Below, piece by piece: positions 61,782 to 64,000 of a DNA stretch of 64,000 bases (within the stretch, counting starts at the first letter, position 1; each line of letters starts with the position of its first letter). The stretch is from Bacteroidota bacterium (lineage in GTDB: Bacteria > Bacteroidota > Bacteroidia > Bacteroidales > Porphyromonadaceae): NCBI GenBank assembly GCA_023395395.1, contig JAEWZH010000016.1, positions 28,589 to 92,588 on the forward strand, written 5' to 3'. The notes below the pieces were generated by a model. It searched no databases, had not been told where the DNA came from, and saw only the letters and a program-made list of their open reading frames with translations. The position numbers were made by a program, and so were the translations under genes.

Positions 61782-64000
61782 TTATGAAAGTAGTTCGAAG
61801 TCCAGCTGTCTACGCTCTAGATCGGCACGTGCCACACGGACGGTCACCTTGTCGCCCAGCGAAAAACGACGCTTGGTATTATATCCAACCAGAGAGTAAG
61901 TGCGCTCATCTAGTTCATAATAGTCATCGTCCAAATCTCGGATGGGCACCAAGCCCTCACAGCTATTAGCCTTGAGCTCCACGAAGATCCCAAATTCCTT
62001 CACCCCGCTGACTACACCGTCAAAGACCTCCCCTAGGTGACCCTGCATATACTCCACTTCCTTGTATTTAATCGAGGTACGCTCCGCCTCAGACGCCTTG
62101 CGCTCCTGATCCGAGTCATACTTGCATATCTCCTCCAATTCCGCCTTGTCCATGCTCTTACCTCCAGCCATATAGCGTGTCAGTAGCCTATGTACCATCA
62201 TATCGGGATGCCTGCGGATTGGGCTCGTGAAGTGTGTGTAATACTCAAAGGCTAACCCATAGTGACCTATATTGTCGGTCTGGTACACCGCCTTAGCCAT
62301 AGTGCGAATCGTCAGCGTCTCGATGAGCTCTGCCTCGGGCTTACCCTGTACCTTCGCCAGTAGATCATTGAGATTTTTGGCAATCATATCGGGAGTCCCC
62401 GTAGTCCTCAGTTTGTAGCCCAGTCTCCCCACAAACTCCGCTAGATCAGCTAGCTTCTCCGCATCAGGTGTATCATGCACACGATAGACAAAGCTGGGTG
62501 CATTCTCGCCTCTGAGCGTAGCTATATGCTCAGCTACCGTCCTATTGGCAAGTAGCATAAATTCCTCGACGAGCTTATTGGAATCGATAGGATGCTTTAG
62601 ATAAACTTCTAGCGGCTTGCCCTGCTCATCTAGTCTAAATGCCATCTCTGAGCGTTCAAAGGCGATTGCCCCCTCGGTCATCCTCTGCACCCGCAATTGC
62701 TTGGCTAATCTATTGAGCGACAGTATAATTTCACTTTCTTCGTGCAGTTCTCCCTCGATCATTGCCTGAGCCTCCTCATAGGATAGACGGGCATCACTAT
62801 GTATCACCGTACGAGTGATTTTGTAGTCCAAGATTTGGGCATTGTCGTTCATCGTAAAGATGACCGAATAAGCCGGGCGATCCACATTTGGTCTAAGCGA
62901 ACAGAGGTCGTTGCACAATCGCTCCGGCAGCATCGGCACTGTCCTATCCACTAAGTAGACACTTGTAGCCCTACTTGCTGCCTCTCGGTCTATGATGTCA
63001 TCAGGTAGTACATAAGCGGTCACATCTGCAATATGCACACCTACCTCCCACCTATCCTTTCCAAGCGGCTTGAGCGAAAGCGCGTCATCAAAGTCCTTTG
63101 CCGTCTCAGGGTCAATCGTTATCGTAGGCACTTCTCGATAATCCAGGCGCTTATATTGCTCGCTAAATGCCATCTGTTCATCCAGTTGATTGGCGTATAG
63201 CTCCACCTCCTCTGGGTAACTGAAAGGCAAACCATACTCCGCAAGGATAGCGTGCATCTCCGTATCATTGTCCCCCGGTTGGCCGATGACCAATAGTACT
63301 TCACCTAGCGGATTCTTAGCTCTTTCAGGCCACTCTAGCACACGTACTACCACTTTCTCCCCATCCTTAGCCCCATTGAGCTTATCCATCGGGACAAAGA
63401 TGTCATTGGCGAGTTTATTACTCTCAGTGAGTAGGAAAGCTACGTTATTTTTTATGGAGATAACCCCTACAAAGTTGGCTTCAGCCCGCTCCAATACCTC
63501 CACAATTTCCCCCTCAGGCAACTGCCCACGGCGAGTCGCCAGGCGGTTCATCACTACCCTATCTCCATCCATCGCATTACCGGTATTACGCTCAGCGATA
63601 CGGATGGGTTCACCGTCTCCGTCCGGGAAAAACATATTGTGACCCTTCCCCGATTTGCGACGAAGCACACCCTCCATCTTCTGTTTTGGCGGTAGATAAC
63701 GGTATCTATTGGGCATGCCATCAGTCACCAATACCCTTTCTCTCGCTAATTGTTCCATCGCTTCACGCACCATCTCCACAGCAAGTTCGCCCTCAGCTCC
63801 TACGCCGAGTGCTACTTGGCGGTAGTCCGCTGCCTCTCCATTACTATTTCTGAAATATTGTAGCACCAACCCCCTCACTTGTGCTACACTCCGCTTATTG
63901 CCAGATGGTATGGTTTCCCTCCTATTATGTTTGCGATTTCTCGGAGTACTTTTGCTAGCACTCCGTCCTCGCTTAGCCTCTACTTTCCTTTTCTTACTCA
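61782..64000 (-). CDS. rnr: ribonuclease R, start codon cut by the window edge
   Basis: 3'-5' exoribonuclease of the RNB family. Order: N-terminal winged-helix-like segment, cold-shock domains (EGVLRRKSGKGHNMFFPDG), RNB catalytic domain with the acidic cluster TAKDFDDALS and PERLCNDLCSL, and a C-terminal S1 domain (GEVFDGVVSGVKEFGIFVEL). A GTG at 63878 could be taken as start, but the frame stays open for 40 more codons to the window end, where the last two bases read TG before AGT AAG AAA: the true start is probably an ATG whose A is at position 64001. The added residues are very basic (SKKRKVEAKRGR). First known gene of the rnr-ruvB-flippase unit. Confidence 0.93.
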   Translation of the reverse strand, partial: SKKRKVEAKRGRSASKSTPRNRKHNRRETIPSGNKRSVAQVRGLVLQYFRNSNGEAADYRQVALGVGAEGELAVEMVREAMEQLARERVLVTDGMPNRYRYLPPKQKMEGVLRRKSGKGHNMFFPDGDGEPIRIAERNTGNAMDGDRVVMNRLATRRGQLPEGEIVEVLERAEANFVGVISIKNNVAFLLTESNKLANDIFVPMDKLNGAKDGEKVVVRVLEWPERAKNPLGEVLLVIGQPGDNDTEMHAILAEYGLPFSYPEEVELYANQLDEQMAFSEQYKRLDYREVPTITIDPETAKDFDDALSLKPLGKDRWEVGVHIADVTAYVLPDDIIDREAASRATSVYLVDRTVPMLPERLCNDLCSLRPNVDRPAYSVIFTMNDNAQILDYKITRTVIHSDARLSYEEAQAMIEGELHEESEIILSLNRLAKQLRVQRMTEGAIAFERSEMAFRLDEQGKPLEVYLKHPIDSNKLVEEFMLLANRTVAEHIATLRGENAPSFVYRVHDTPDAEKLADLAEFVGRLGYKLRTTGTPDMIAKNLNDLLAKVQGKPEAELIETLTIRTMAKAVYQTDNIGHYGLAFEYYTHFTSPIRRHPDMMVHRLLTRYMAGGKSMDKAELEEICKYDSDQERKASEAERTSIKYKEVEYMQGHLGEVFDGVVSGVKEFGIFVELKANSCEGLVPIRDLDDDYYELDERTYSLVGYNTKRRFSLGDKVTVRVARADLERRQLDFELLS

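Noticed and set aside
1..64000. tRNA, rRNA or integrase genes marking a genomic island
   Set aside because: I scanned the gaps for T-loop sequences and recombinase motifs and found none.

Overview
The window reads as a chromosomal segment of a Porphyromonas species (Bacteroidales), probably not P. gingivalis. The main evidence is two complete fimbrial loci whose major subunits match P. gingivalis FimA and Mfa1 over long remembered stretches. Other support comes from promoter matches to the Bacteroidetes consensus (TTTG or TTG, 19-21 bases, TAnnTTTG), a serine palmitoyltransferase, a BtuG/BtuB cobalamin pair behind a cobalamin riboswitch, and F-terminal outer-membrane barrels. I see no tRNA, rRNA, CRISPR array, prophage or intact insertion sequence.

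Layout. 1-1930: 3' part of a sphingolipid-type serine palmitoyltransferase, translationally coupled to a reductase/epimerase. 2.2-13.3 kb: sialic-acid use and pyruvate dissimilation. A two-domain sialate O-acetylesterase (nanS) and pflBA lie on the plus strand. Facing them is a tight five-gene minus-strand operon: nanM-like mutarotase, a creatininase-family hydrolase, nanA, an AGE-type epimerase and an MFS transporter. NanA releases pyruvate, a substrate of PflB. 13.6-17.2 kb: riboswitch-controlled btuG-btuB. 17.2-22.2 kb: Na/Pi cotransporter, pgk and an AspT/YidE-like transporter.

22.8-47.5 kb is the most unusual part. A TPR hybrid histidine kinase with a receiver and AraC-type output is transcribed divergently from a complete fim-type locus (DUF3575 barrel, OmpA/TPR protein, fimA, fimB, fimC, fimD, fimE). 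A second locus follows in the same orientation with the same seven-gene plan, but its shaft and anchor are Mfa1 and Mfa2. The second locus is bracketed by a conserved ~50-bp direct repeat, and a 22-bp tandem array lies next to the left copy. Each locus has a strong hairpin directly after its major-subunit gene, suggesting that both set subunit stoichiometry by partial termination.

47.7-64 kb is housekeeping and envelope work: mlaEF, glnS, a SurA-like isomerase and an OstA-like protein on the plus strand; then on the minus strand a DUF5686 outer-membrane protein, cdaA, folP, marR, trxA, a flippase, ruvB and rnr. The rnr start codon appears to be cut by the window edge, with only its first base missing.

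Intergenic regions carry a recurring family of short palindromes built on TCTCTATAGAGA. Coordinates and motifs were read by eye. Family names rest on motifs and remembered sequences, not on searches.
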